Shown piece after piece: positions 50,857-63,363 of a stretch of DNA of 64,000 nucleotides (the first letter of the stretch is position 1; every line of letters starts with the position of its first letter). The position numbers and the translations under genes are program-made. This stretch comes from Cranoglanis bouderius (taxonomy: Eukaryota > Chordata > Actinopteri > Siluriformes > Cranoglanididae), in contig CM042558.1 of NCBI GenBank assembly GCA_023630585.1, positions 13,224,800 to 13,288,799 of the forward strand. The letters are read 5' to 3'. The notes beneath the pieces are model-generated. The model worked only from the letters and a program-made list of their open reading frames with translations. It ran no database searches and was not told the DNA's origin.

Positions 50857-51008
50857 TGACCTTGCTATGACCAACAGTGGCAGCTTGGCAGGGCTGGAGC
50901 TTGAATCCCCAACTTGAGGGTGTGGGGATTGAATCTCCATCTTGAGACAGTGCTGGGGCTTGAATCTGATTAGTAACCCAGAGCCTTAACCATTAAGCCA
51001 CCACTGTC
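50857..51008 (-). repeat. tRNA-derived SINE with triplicated B-box segment
   Basis: On the minus strand it has the tRNA-like head ACAGTGGTGGCTTAATGGTT and the CCAAGCTGCCACTG body of the SINE at 62100. Between them the GATTCAAGC-type B-box region is present three times in tandem (about 50890-50918, 50919-50946 and 50947-50975). The LINE-type tail is missing. Confidence 0.75.
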
Positions 51009-51034
51009 AGATAATGATTTTTCCTCAGTTTTCT

Positions 51035-51300
51035 CCCTATTTTAGTCACCCATTAGGCATCTGCCCTGTCACACTACAGCTACCAACTGGGGGGTGGGGG
51101 CGAAGACTATCACATGTTTCCACTGAGGCATGTGAAGCCAGTCAACTGCATCTTTTCAAACTGCTGTTCACACACAGCACAGCCAATTTTGCTCTCTTGG
51201 ACTCCCAGCCACTGATGGTTGTGGCATCATCGAGATTCTAACTCGCCATCTCTGGATGATAGGACGAACGCGTTTGTGTTGCACCACTCAGGAGCCCAGG
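51035..51300 (-). repeat. second tRNA-derived SINE family
   Basis: Minus-strand reading starts GGGCTCCTGAGTGGTGCAAC (A-box like), then GAGTTAGAATCTCG (B-box like), and later CACGT-type GAAACATGTGATAGTCTTCG followed by AGGGAG. The order of words matches a SINE family common in catfishes, with an internal deletion. It abuts another repeat on each side. Confidence 0.65.
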
Positions 51301-51535
51301 GGACTGTTTTTAATCCTGCTCACTCAGTTATTATTTTTGTGAGTACCTGCCCACAACATCTTCTAACAATTAGTTTGATTTCCCAAAATATAAACAAGCT
51401 AGTAGCCTAATTTAAACTACCTGAAAAGGCCTGCATGAATATCTGTATTTGTATCTGTTTATAACAAATGATCTGTTCATTCTGAATAATACATCCATAG
51501 TAGGTTACATCCCTAATAGAAACATTTTCAACAAA
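51301..51535 (+). repeat. interspersed repeat, TCTGTATTTGTATCTGTTTA family
   Basis: Closely parallels 52975-53300: GACTGTTTTTAATCCTGCT, CAGTTATTATTTTTGT, TTTCCCAAAATATAAACAA, TAGCCTAATT, then TATCTGTATTTGTATCTGTT and GATCTGTTCATTCTG.A.AAT. The class is unknown. Confidence 0.65.
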
Positions 51536-52729
51536 TTCCTTAGAAGAGCTCACCTAGAAAGCCAGTTTCAGTGTATACAGTATATTGAACTTCCTGATGT
51601 AGGTGTAATAAATTATCAATACTGAAACAATGACTTAAAATACACAAATGGGTATTTTATGACTATGTTTAATAATCCTGCTGCAAAGATGCAGTATAAT
51701 ATCACATAAAGGCATATTAGACACATTGTAGAGATTATTTTTTTTTAAATCCTTCTGAAAGATTCCAGAAGCCAAGTTCAGTGTTTTATATACCGTAGGG
51801 CAGATTCAGGAATGGAAACAGTTGATCTAGGTGACTCACTGCAATAAACCCTGAACCCCAGTATTGATTTTCAGCCCAGGATTTTTGCTCCTGCTGGTAT
51901 GCACGAAGGAACTTGAGAGTTCTGTATTGCCCTGAGCTACAAAACTGTCAGGGAATCCCAACATCTAAATCAGATGTGACATATCTATTATAGTCGCTCA
52001 CCCACTCACAATCACGGGCTGAATAGCAAGTCATCAGAAGAAAACATAGGCATTGGGTGTCAATAACAAAGCACCTGTGATTATATGCTCTCATCTACTG
52101 GTTTGTCTTTCTTGTAACATCTTCCCTCAAAGCCTTCTGGCACACAACTCCCCTGCTTTCTCTAATGATATATTTTTATTCCCATGGCAATAATTATGAC
52201 GCTGGCCCGAGACATAAAGATTGCAGGGAATAGTGGTGGCAGGGAACATCCTGTAGAAAAGGGCAGCAGATTTATCTAGAATCTTGCTATTCTCTCACAC
52301 ATAAAAAAAAAAAAAATCACCATTTGAAGCATCTCTGAAACTAACTGAATCTTTCTTGACCTTTTTCAAGCAACCCCTTGAAAGCATGAAATCTCTGATA
52401 TCATCAGTCTTCACTGGTATTCCCTCACAGAACAGTCATGTCTGATGAAACCAGTATGTGTGACTATAAATTTGACATTTAGAGCTAATATTTTACGAAT
52501 GAACACTTGGGTTTCTACCATTTTACAAATGATCTGCTAGAAGGCTAGAAGGGTCATTCTCGATGTTTAATGCGAGTTCATTTGACAAAATGCAAATTTC
52601 CTGAATATCAAACACAGTCCGTTAATTACCTCCTAACTTTTGAATTATAGTAATAAGAATGTGAAAAATTGGATGTGTGCATCATGGGGGTTAAAAAATG
52701 ACATGATCTGTATATGTTTAGACCTCCAA
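51536..52729. other. noncoding, nothing recognised
   Basis: No recognised exon or repeat boundary. Confidence 0.5.
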
Positions 52730-53300
52730 ATACCCATATTTGTCTTCAGATTGGGCGTGGCCTAAACCTTTTTTTTTTTTTTTTTTAAATATTAAATATG
52801 CTCCCTACCACTTTGGATACCACCCCCGGAAACACTTGAACTCACTGGGGGAAAACTGTGATGTAGAGATGCCAGCACTGTCAGCATGGTGTGTGAATTC
52901 TGGCTCTGACAGTTCCTCAACCTCAGTTACATCACTTGAGTTCATAATTGGTCTCGGCTAGTGATGTGTGCGAGACTGTTTTATTAATCCTGCTTGTACA
53001 GTTATTATTTTTGTTTTTTTTAATCTGCCTGTCATGTTTTCTAACAAATTCCATTGGTTATTTCCCAAAACATAAACAAAATAATAGCCTAAATAAACAT
53101 CACCATGACCTTGACCAAGCAGTCAATGAAAGCTGTAAATGCATCATGCAGTGCTGCACATTCATGTTAATGAACCTGGTCTTTGTTCATCCCACAATCA
53201 GGAAGTGTGCCTCTTAAATGTTTCTGTATTTGTATCCATTTAGAACACATTATCTGTTCATTCTGGACAATGTATTCGTATTCAGTTACATCCCAAGTGT
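52730..53300 (+). repeat. longest copy of the TCTGTATTTGTATCTGTTTA family
   Basis: Contains CTCCCTACCACTTTGGATAC and GGAAACACTTGAACTCACTG (also at 2195-2240), the block shared with 51301, a GACCTTGACCAAGCAGTC core, and the TCTGTTCATTCTGGACAATG right part shared with 51301 and 61480. It may be close to full length, about 570 bp. Confidence 0.6.
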
Positions 53301-54519
53301 ACATCAGCAGCCAACTGAGAACATTAGCAACCAGGAGCTGAAGATTACACTCATGTGTTAAACACTTTGCTTGGTGAGATTAATTTCAGTTATTCATCCA
53401 TTCTTCAATAGATGAAGATTCAAGTCACATTTGGTGCTGTGCGCTGTTGCTTGTGATGCAAATAAAATCTTTGGACTCTATGCATAATTATTGAGTAAAC
53501 ACAGAATGCAGTTGCTTGTAAATTGGCAGGTAAATGCCACTAATCTGGGCTAATGGATGAATGTTTTCAGTCGGCACAATCTATCATGTTAATGCTAATG
53601 CTTAGTAAAATGAATTAGGTAATGCAGGGGAAAAAAGCAGCTAGTAAATGCACTGACGTGAGAGCTCTCACTCTGTGAGTGTGATGCTGAAGTTCCAACA
53701 AAACAAAGGTGGCAAATTTTGAGTCCCACCATTGAAACATAATCTTCCCATTATCCATTATGCGACCATTGTCATGCCAACAAGTTCGGCCATTAAAACC
53801 CATTCAGAGCCAGGCATATCTTTGTTGAATACATCCCAAAGGAAAAGTATTGAAAATCAAGGCGTCTTGTCTTCTGATGAGGACCTGCTACTGTCTTTTA
53901 GAGGGTAGCAAGTGGAGTGTTAGGAAATCCATGAGGGGAGGGCTCCAGGAGTCTTAATTACAGCCATTAAGGATTTCAAAATGGAGCTGGAGCTTGGGAT
54001 AAATATAATATTCCTGTAGGGAAAGCCCGGCTCCTGCTGCTGCTGCTCTTCCTCCAGCTCCAGTTACACACTTCTAAAATCCAGACTTAGAAACGCTGCT
54101 ATGGACCGATTAGAAAGCCAGTGCCCTTGATCCAAATGGCACAGAGGTCAGGAGACAGGTGATTAATGGTTGGCCTGAAATTGTTTACTTGCAAGATGGA
54201 AATGGAATGGTATTGGTTAGTTTGACATTGATTTGGCCCAAACTCCAAAACTCAAAATCCAAACAGCTTACACCCTGTGTTATGCACCACAATCAAGTCT
54301 ACCATTGGCAAATATAATGTCATATTAATTAATTAACTTTATGCATTGTGTTTTTTTCAGTGTACCAGGTTAAAATCCATGCTCATTTATTTATTTTTTT
54401 AATTTGCTAGCTAGCATAAGTCTTTATACAAACAATGTAAAGTCAGAGTGACAGTGTAAATGAGACATTATTTACAATATTAACAATTTCCTCAGATATG
54501 CTTGTATTATTATTATTAA
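53301..54519. other. noncoding; GC-balanced low-repeat sequence
   Basis: 53500-53620 and 53930-54100 are unusually rich in TAAT/ATTA words with balanced composition (AGGAGTCTTAATTACAGCCA), which might be regulatory, but nothing is proven. No exon 1 for copine found. Confidence 0.35.
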
Positions 54520-54532
54520 GAAATGACTCCAT

Positions 54533-54783
54533 CCATTCATCCATTTTCCATACCACTTATCCTACACAGGTCATGGGGTGCCTGTAGTCTATCCCAGGGA
54601 ACTTGGGGCACAAAGCAGAGGACACCCTGGACGGGATGCCAACCCATCACAGGGCACAATCGCACACACATTAACACACGAGGGACAATTTTGAAATGCC
54701 AATCAGCCTACAACGCATGTCTTTGGACTAGGGGAGGAAACCGGAGTACCTGGAGGAAACCCCCGAAGCACAGGGAGAATGTA
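54533..54783 (-). mobile_element. tRNA-headed retroposon with GGATGG tail, 251 bp (copy 2)
   Basis: Same family and same length as 25201-25451: CATTTTCCATACCACTTATC, CCTACACAGG, AATCAGCCTACAACGCATGT. It is flanked by GAAATGACTCCAT (54520-54532) and GAAATTACTCCAT (54784-54796), a 13-bp target-site duplication with one change. The tRNA-like head is weaker than in the other copy. Confidence 0.75.
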
Positions 54784-55086
54784 GAAATTACTCCATGTGA
54801 CTAAAATGACTTTTGTAAAATTACACTTAGCACGAACTACTGGCTAAGTTCCATGGGATCCACTTTTTGAGAAACATCAATGCTGTATCACAAATTGGAG
54901 CTATCAGAATACTTAGAGTTGCCATTTCCAGAGCAATCGAATTTTGACACAATGATGAATACCACATGAATGGCAACCCAATTTGAACACAATACTCCTA
55001 AACACTGTTGGACCAAGTCCAGAAAGATTATCGAAGATTTTACCTAGAAAGCCAGGTAATTATGTTGTTAGATGAGCAAGAATCAT

Positions 55087-55521
55087 AAAGCCAAAATTAT
55101 CCATGATTTTGTGATGGCTTTGTGAGATATATTTATTGTGAATGGTGGAAGTCCCAGGGAGGAAGCCATGAGGGGAAGGTGGTAGATGAGTTCTCTGTGA
55201 GTGTGGACAGCTCATACTGTTTCACCTGCCAGGACTTTGTATTCATCTCATTGCATGTTCACCCTTTTCCTCTACTATTGATTTGAATTATTTGTGTTCA
55301 TTAATTCACTGTTCAGGTCACAGAAACAATACGTCTACAGAGTGGTGCAACAAAAAATATTCGCCCGATGATGACACAGCTGTCCGAGACCAAGAGGAAT
55401 CCAAGAGTCACATAATTAGGTTTGCTCTCTGGGTGAAAAGGATGACATTACTCTCTCTCCTGTCAATCAAAATGACACTAGCCAATCATGGGCATCTGTA
55501 TGTGGAAGAGGGCAGCTGTCT
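55087..55521 (+). repeat. left member of a diverged tandem duplication
   Basis: Shares ordered blocks with 56599-57014: AAGCCAAAAT, TAGATGAG, TGGAC.GCTC/CCTC..ACTGTTTCA, GACTTTG, CTATTGATTT, TTAATTCAC, TGGAAGAGG. Offsets are constant at 1506 bp across the middle. No transposon ends or known repeat signature are seen. Confidence 0.55.
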
Positions 55522-56112
55522 TGCGACATAGCATGAGAAGAAGCTTTAAAAAAAAAATGTGGTGGCTGGTTTCACATGTCTCTCAGGTCTTCACCCTCTG
55601 TTGTATAACAGAGGAAATATACTGTATATATACATATACAGTATATAAATATACAGCAATCAAATACCAAAACTAAAGCATTACAGTCAGGGCTGCATAT
55701 GGAATTGGGCTGCATTTCACTGCTCTGGATTATTTATTTTGTCTTCAGGTTCATGGTTACTCATTTTTAAAAAAAAAGGGGGGGGGGGGAGAAAAGTAAA
55801 TGTAGTGAAATGGTGTATCAGTATAAATAATATCAGTATAAATCGTGGGTGGGAATTGGTGAATGATCAAATTGGGAGCAAGTGGGCTAAAAAGGGCAAT
55901 GATAAGGAACAAAAGTAGTACATGGTCTATTGTGTCCTTTAGACAAGAAACACTGAAGAGCTTCTTGAGTGAAAAAGTTTCTTCTATCAAATATCTATAT
56001 CTTGTTCTCTGCCGTCAAAATCTCTGTTATTGACTCACTCGACTCTGACCTCTGAAACACAGCACACAGCCCTACATGAATCAATGCCCTGATGTGACAG
56101 CTATCGTTTTTT

Positions 56113-56117
<5 letters not shown>

Positions 56118-56156
<39 letters not shown>
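56118..56156 (+). repeat. (GT)n microsatellite
   Basis: About 39 bp of GT after a short T-run. Confidence 0.95.
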
Positions 56157-56157
<1 letters not shown>

Positions 56158-56598
56158 ATGGTTCTGACATTTGAACAAATTGTAAAGAGAGACAAGGGAA
56201 ATGATGAAGCATCAACTGTTCAATAAAAACTTTTTTTTTCTAAGTTAGCCTTATGAAAAACAGGACTGAATGTTGAAAGGTACTGTATGTCATGGTACAC
56301 TTTTGTTCCCCAGGGTACAATGCAAATATAACATCAGATGTTCTACTGCGGTCCTTGAGGGCTAATTATTTATCATAACAAGGTATAAAAGAATAATACC
56401 CTTGGGGTACCAGAGTAATAGCAGGTATTTATACCTTAAACTCCAGTTTACCTCCTGTAATGAAACCATGTTAATCAGAGGAGAAATGGTGCGAAAAAAA
56501 AGAAACCTTTTTTTGTATAGTTCTGAATTATTTACTCATCTGTCTACGCTTGGATAAGGCTATCAGCTATGGATATTGCTGCAGGCAAAAAAGATCCT

Positions 56599-57014
56599 AA
56601 GCCAAAATGAGCCAACTGACATTCTGGAAGTAAAAATGAATGATGTATTAATGTGACAGTCTGCAGAGGAAACCCTGGGGGAAGCTGTTAGATGAGCCCC
56701 TTGTTGACATGGACGCCTCGCACTGTTTCAATCTGGACAACAGATGCATGACTTTGACCTCATTTCATCACACATTTACTCTATTGATTTCAACGATTTC
56801 TCTTAATTCACCCCTCCATCATGCACAGTGCTCTTGTCTCTGACAAAAAAAATACCAGAACATCTGCAAAGCTACATCTGCACTGTCCATTACTCCAGTA
56901 AACAAAAAAGCCTCTGGCTGGCTAGACTGTTTGGTGTTTCGTTTTGGGGCTTTTTTAACAGATGCACTTATTGTCTCAGTATTTTGACATGTCTGCGTGG
57001 AAGAGGCCAGAGCC
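56599..57014 (+). repeat. right member of a diverged tandem duplication
   Basis: Partner of 55087-55521; see that entry for the shared blocks. The two are separated by about 1.1 kb that is not duplicated. Confidence 0.55.
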
Positions 57015-58169
57015 TGCTGCTGTTTTAATTAAACTGATGTCCCCACACATCCTTTTAGCCCCACATCTGTGTGTTTGTGTTTATGTGCGTGTGTGTGAAT
57101 GATAGTGACTGTCAGAATAAAAAAATGATGCAGAGAAAGCTTTGTGTTGTCTCTGTGACACTCATTTGGTTTTGCAGCTGTGTTTCCACAGGCTTTTGAC
57201 TCCGCCAACATGAGCTCATGCAAAATTCATAGGATGGCTAATGAGCGAGAGCGATTTCATTGTATTTCATACAAATAAAGTTGTAAGGACGGTTCCATTG
57301 CACCATTTGCCTTAACTTTAACCCATTTACAAGCTTTCTGTCAAGTGCATTTTTTTCCTAACAGCCTTGAGAGATCTAATTGTAATGTGCTTATGATTGC
57401 AGGCAATCGTATACAAAATCACACCTGATATGCATTTTTTTTTTTTTTCAGATGCTACTCAGTGTACAGTTGATTGTGACCATGCCCGTATCTGTCCTTG
57501 GTATTGTAGGAAGATATTGCCCATAGACTTAACCTCCAATTACATTTAGCTCTTACAAGATTCCAGACTTTAACTTCTTGTTAAGAGATATGTAGATATA
57601 TAGTCAAATGACTGACACCACTAATGAAAATGCTCCTATTTTGTACTCTTTTCTAATGTAATCCAAATTTTTTTCATTACAAATTATATTATCAGCAATA
57701 ACCTGAATGAAATGTAGAATCTTAGAAATATTGACATCAATTTCTTAATATTTCTAGATCCCTCTTTTGCTTTAATGATAGCGTGCACTTGAGCTGACAT
57801 TTTCTCCACCTGACTCCACCTGATCAAATCCACCTTACACATTTGATTACATTTAAATAGCAACCTAGAAATAGTGCGCAATCTTGACTATTGACTATTC
57901 AATAAATACATTGAATATTTCCTTTCTTTGTTTTAAATTTTTCAAAATTGTAAAACTTCTAGTTTTAAAGTTTCTAGTTTTAAATAAATAAAAAAAATCT
58001 ATGCAGTCTCAGACTTTTGGACCCCATAGCATGATATAATTGTGAGTGTTTTTGGTGGGTTTGAAAAATGCAAACTATTTATAACTTGACTGCTAGGTAA
58101 AGTTATTTTGCTGGTTGCAGTAACGCTAGCTTATAGCATGAAAGTGTGCACTTTTGCACAGAAAATGAA
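57015..58169. other. noncoding, nothing recognised
   Basis: No recognised exon or repeat boundary. Confidence 0.5.
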
Positions 58170-58223
58170 AGAGGGAGAGAGAGAGAGAGGGAGAGAGAGA
58201 GAGAGGGAGGGATAGAGAGAGAA
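58170..58223 (+). repeat. imperfect (GA)n tract
   Basis: GA dinucleotides with GGG interruptions over about 54 bp, just left of the foldback element. Confidence 0.9.
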
Positions 58224-58521
58224 TTGTAAACCCAAATATTTATCTCAATAAAATTAGCCAGTTTAACTTTGGTCAGAACAGTTAATATAAGAATTATACC
58301 ATGGTCTGTCTGAGTACTTGATTCTGATTGGCTGGAAGGTATGCGTTCAAACCGTATAATGCACAGGTAGTTCCAGTCAGTTTAATTATCATTGTAAATT
58401 AATGCGCTGCTATAAACGACTGTAACCATAGTAACATACAGTTACAGTTGCATACAGTAGTTAAACTCACAGCATCATTATTAGTAGAGATGCGGCACAG
58501 ACGTAGGTAATTCACACGCGC

Positions 58522-58574
<53 letters not shown>

Positions 58575-58659
58575 CTCTCTAATAACTATTTATTGTAATT
58601 CATTAAAATAAATGTAATCTTATCGCACTACTTTAGCTCTATGTATGATTTATAGTAGA

Positions 58660-58661
<2 letters not shown>

Positions 58662-58728
<67 letters not shown>
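58662..58728 (+). repeat. (TA)n microsatellite
   Basis: About 67 bp of perfect TA within the foldback element. Confidence 0.97.
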
Positions 58729-58731
<3 letters not shown>

Positions 58732-59263
58732 GAATTCTAGATCTAACGATCCGTATATAAAATAACTAACGAAAATTAACCGTTATTTTATCCTTTGAGT
58801 CAAATTTTGCACTGCAAACATCAGTGACAGTTTTCACTTGTCAGTGCTGGCAAGTGACCGTAGTATAAGCAGGATAATCAACGGCTAGGTGTGTGTTACA
58901 CGATATTTCTTTGCCTCCACACTGCATTATGTAAGGAATAATTTACAACGTACCATTGAATTATTAGAAAATAATGCACACACCGAGGTGGTAATGCCGT
59001 TACACCTCGGATGTGCATCATCTTCTAATAATCCAATGGACCGGAGTCAATTATTCCGCTTATACCACAGTTACCACACCTGAAGACATTGTTCAGATGT
59101 TTTCTTTCAAGACATTTGTCAGGTTTTTGTCCTTAAAACGCTCTTGTGTGTGGAACTAATTTATTGCGCATCCCATCTCAAGCCTCCGTTGCTAATTCCA
59201 AAACGTCATTTTAGAGCTAGTAACAGAGGCTTGAGGCACTGATATGCAGTTATTGGAGCGAGC

Positions 59264-59264
<1 letters not shown>

Positions 59265-59327
<63 letters not shown>
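59265..59327 (+). repeat. (GA)n microsatellite in foldback arm
   Basis: About 63 bp of GA followed by a short G-run. Confidence 0.97.
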
Positions 59328-59332
<5 letters not shown>

Positions 59333-59915
59333 AGGGAGAGTGTTCAATTTATTTATTTTTTTTCGTTTCATGCTGATAATGTAAAAATGGAACAAATAAA
59401 TAAATAAATATCGGTAAGCCTACTTGTTTTTATTACTGCAGAACATACAATGAATAAATAAATAAATACTGATACTTGTTCACCGGCTTATCACACGTGC
59501 TCACTCACGCTTTCTCTCTCTTTTTTCTTGCTCTCTCTCTCTCCAATAACTGCACATCAATGGCTCAAGCCTCCGCTTCGCCTCGTGACCACATTACCAC
59601 CTCGGGTGCGCATTAATTTTTCCAATAATTAAACGGCCCGTCATCGATTATTACTTACATATTTCTGGAAAATCTAAATTATCTGTCATTTTGTTTATTG
59701 TTAGTTTATTGTTTATTTGTTGTGTGCTGTGGTGGACAGTAGGCTAACATTTCCGTTATTTCAGCTCACTTGGCGAAGTTATGTGGAACTGTAATGCGGT
59801 CAAGACCTGGCTGGAACTACTTTAGTAGCTGGAACTACTGAAAAATAATTGCACACCTCAGAACGTCTGCCAGCCAATCAGAACAGAGAATTCAACAGTG
59901 CTGTGGCACAGCTAG

Positions 59916-61109
<1,194 letters not shown>

Positions 61110-61254
61110 CTAGTATTCCTGCACCACTGTAAAAATGGTTTAACACACAACCCATGTGTCACACTCTTGCACTTGGTGTGTAATATTGTTCATACACAGA
61201 TGCCAATATGATACTGGTGCAGCTTAGTGGGGGTAACACAATCACAAATACTAA

Positions 61255-61560
61255 CACAAATACTGTCTGTATCTGTTTAGCGCTCCAAATATATGTATAC
61301 CGTACCTTCAAACCCAAATGTGGGCAAGGCCTTTTAAACCTCCACGACCCTGACCAGGTAGTTACAACTTACTGTTGTAAATGCATCCCGTGGGATCCCA
61401 GCCCCAATGCACAACTCTAATATCACCCTGATTACATGATATCACCCTGATTACATGAACCTTACCTGTGAAGGAATGCACTGTCCATCCAGAACACATT
61501 ATCCGTTTATTCGGAATAATGTATTTGTTTTCATTTATATCCCTAGTGCAAATTATGAAG
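61255..61560 (+). repeat. interspersed repeat of the TCTGTTTAG.GCTCCAAATA family
   Basis: Shares TGTATCTGTTTAGCGCTCCA with 2110-2140, CACGACCCTGACCAGGTAGT with 2297-2320, and ACACATTATCCGTTTATTCG with 53250. A roughly 20-bp unit (ATATCACCCTGATTACATG) is duplicated in tandem at 61421-61458. The Tc1 copy at 61575 sits at or just beyond its right edge. Confidence 0.55.
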
Positions 61561-61831
61561 CTAGAGCAATCTTACAGTATCTCACAAAAGTGAGTACACC
61601 CCTCACATTTTTGTAAATATTTTATTATAACTTTTCATGGTACAACACTGATGAAATGACACTTTGCTACAATGTAAAGTAGTGAGTGCACAGCTTGTAT
61701 AACAGTGTAAATTTGCTGTCCCTTCAAAATGAGTCAACACACAGCCATTAATGTCCAAACCGCTTGCAACAAAAGTGAGTACACCCCTATGCGAAAATGT
61801 CCAAATTTGGCCCAAAGTGTCAATATTTTGT

Positions 61832-62987
61832 GTGGCCACCATTATTTTCCAGCACTGCCTTAACCCTGTTGGGCATGGAGTTTGCCAGAGCTTCACAGGT
61901 TGCCACTAGAGTCCTCTTCCACTCCTCCATGACAACATCACAGAGCTGGTGGATGTTAGAGACCTTGCACTCCTCTACCTTCCATTTGAGGATCCCCACA
62001 GATGCTCAATAGGGTCTAGATCAGGAGACATGCTTGGCCAGTCCATCACCTTTACCCTCAGCTTCTTTAGCAAGGCAGTGGTGTCTTGGAGGTGTGTTTA
62101 CATTTACAGCATTTGGCAGACACCCTTATCCAGAGCAACTTACATTTATGTCATTTATACAACTGAGCAGTTCAAGGGCCCACAGTGGCAGCTTGGCAGT
62201 GCTGGGATTTGAACTCACAACCTTCTGATCAGTAGTCCAACATCATAACCACTGAGCTACCACTGCTCAGTGTTTGGGGTCGTTATCATGTTGGAATACT
62301 GACCTGCGGCCCAGTTTCCGAAGGGAGGGGATCATGCTCTGCTTCAGTATGTCACAGTACATGTCACAGTACACTCCCCAGTGCCGGCAGCATGACCCAG
62401 ACCATGACACTCCCACCACCATGCTTGACTGTAGGCAAGACACACTTGTCTTTGTACTCCTCACCTGGTTGCCGCCACACACGCTTGACAACATCTGAAC
62501 CAAATAAGTTTATCTTGGTCTCATCAGACCACAGGACATGGTTCCAGTAATCCATGTCCTTAGTCTGCTTGTCTTCAGCAAACTGTTTGCGGGCTTTCTT
62601 GTGCATCATCTTTAGAAGAGGCTTCCTTCTGGGACGACAGCCATGCAGACCAATTTGATGCAGTGTGCGGGGTATGGTCTGAGCACTGACAGGCTGACCC
62701 CCCACCCCTTCAACCTCTGCAGCAATGCTGGCAGTACTCATACATCTATTCTGAAAAGCTAACCTCTGGATATGATGCTGAGCACGTGCACTCAACTTCT
62801 TTGGTCGACCATGGCGAGGCCTGTTCTGAGTGGAACCTGTCCTGTTAAACTGCTGTATGGTCTTGGCCACCGTGCTGCAGCTCAGTTTCAGGGTGTTGGA
62901 AATCTTCTTATAGCCTAGGCCATCTTTATGTAGAGCAACAATTCTTTTTTTCAGATCCTCAGAGAGTTCTTTGCCATGAGGTGCCAT
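61832..62987 (-). pseudogene. Tc1-like transposase, broken (copy 3)
   Basis: ATG at 62985-62987 starts MAPHGKELSEDLKKRIVALH. The frame is open for 207 residues, the longest intact transposase segment in the window. It covers both helix-turn-helix units, GRPKKL, WSDETKINLFG (first Asp) and KHGGGSVMVW. It then shifts because part of the GCMSAAGTG region is deleted. The next piece has HDNDPKH (second Asp), where the SINE interrupts it. Beyond the SINE, PIEHLWG lies in yet another frame after a 1-bp loss. It shares with copy 1 the deletion of the LQFIEGTMNA segment. Confidence 0.92.
62100..62269 (-). repeat. tRNA-derived SINE nested in Tc1 copy 3, 170 bp
   Basis: On the minus strand it reads AGTGGTAGCTCAGTGGTTAT (A box), GTTGTGAGTTCAAATCCCAG (B box GTTCAAATCC), a CCAAGCTGCCACTG body and the tail CTCTGGATAAGGGTGTCTGC..CAAATGCTGTAAATGT known from many fish SINEs and LINE 3' ends. 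It is flanked by the 6-bp duplication GTGTTT (62094-62099 and 62270-62275). It splits the transposase just after the second catalytic Asp motif DNDPKH. Confidence 0.9.
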
Positions 62988-63363
62988 GTTGAACTTCCAG
63001 TGACCAGTATGAGAGAGTGTGAGAGCGATAACACCAAACTTAACACACCTGCTCCCCATTCACACCTGAGACCTTGTAACACTAATGAGTCACATGACAC
63101 CGGGGAGGGAAAATGGCTAATTGGGCCCAATTTGGACATTTTCACTTAGGGGTGTACTCACTTTTGTTGCCAGCGGTTTAGACATTAATGGCTGTGTGTT
63201 GAGTTATTTTGAGGGGACAGCAAATTTACACTGTTATACAAGCTGTACACTCACTACTTTACTTTGTAGCAAAGTGTCATTTTGTCAGTGTCGTCCCATG
63301 AAAAGATATAATAAAATATTTACAAAAATGTGAGGGGTGTACTCACTTTTGTGAGATACTGTA

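Larger units (their letters stand above)
58295..59915. mobile_element. large foldback element, about 1.6 kb
   Basis: Outer arms: TTGATTCTGATTGGCTGG (58319 on) pairs with CCAGCCAATCAGAACAGAGA (59870 on), and GCACAGGTAGTTCCAG with CTGGAACTAC..AATTGCACACC. Inner pair 1: 58918-59078 is one long imperfect palindrome around CCGAGGTGGTAATGCCGTTA. Inner pair 2: GAGGCTTGAGGCACTGATAT..CAGTTATTGGAG (59226) with CTCCAATAACTGCACATCAA..GGCTCAAGCCTCC (59541). CT and GA tracts (58526-58580, 59265-59327, 59510-59545) sit in these arms. No coding capacity is seen. The outer ends resemble those of the TATAACAGC MITE family. Confidence 0.6.
61575..63361 (-). mobile_element. Tc1/mariner element, copy 3 of the CAGTATCTCAC family, with nested SINE
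   Basis: This is a 1787-bp element flanked by TA (61573-61574, 63362-63363). The outer ends are CAGTATCTCACAAAAGTGAG and its complement. Inner direct repeats are present in both arms (about 61769-61797 and 63138-63172). The 374-bp arm on the transposase 5' side has the same length as in copy 1. The extra length over copy 2 comes mainly from this arm and the SINE at 62100-62269. Confidence 0.95.

Noticed and set aside
51340..51355. Possible donor site for a copine exon ending in Val-Gly-Arg
   Set aside because: It lies inside a repeat family present four times in the window and lacks an upstream copine-like peptide.
55618..55650. TA-rich palindrome considered as a regulatory site
   Set aside because: It is a short ATATACTGTATATA-type palindrome of low complexity, likely a slippage product.
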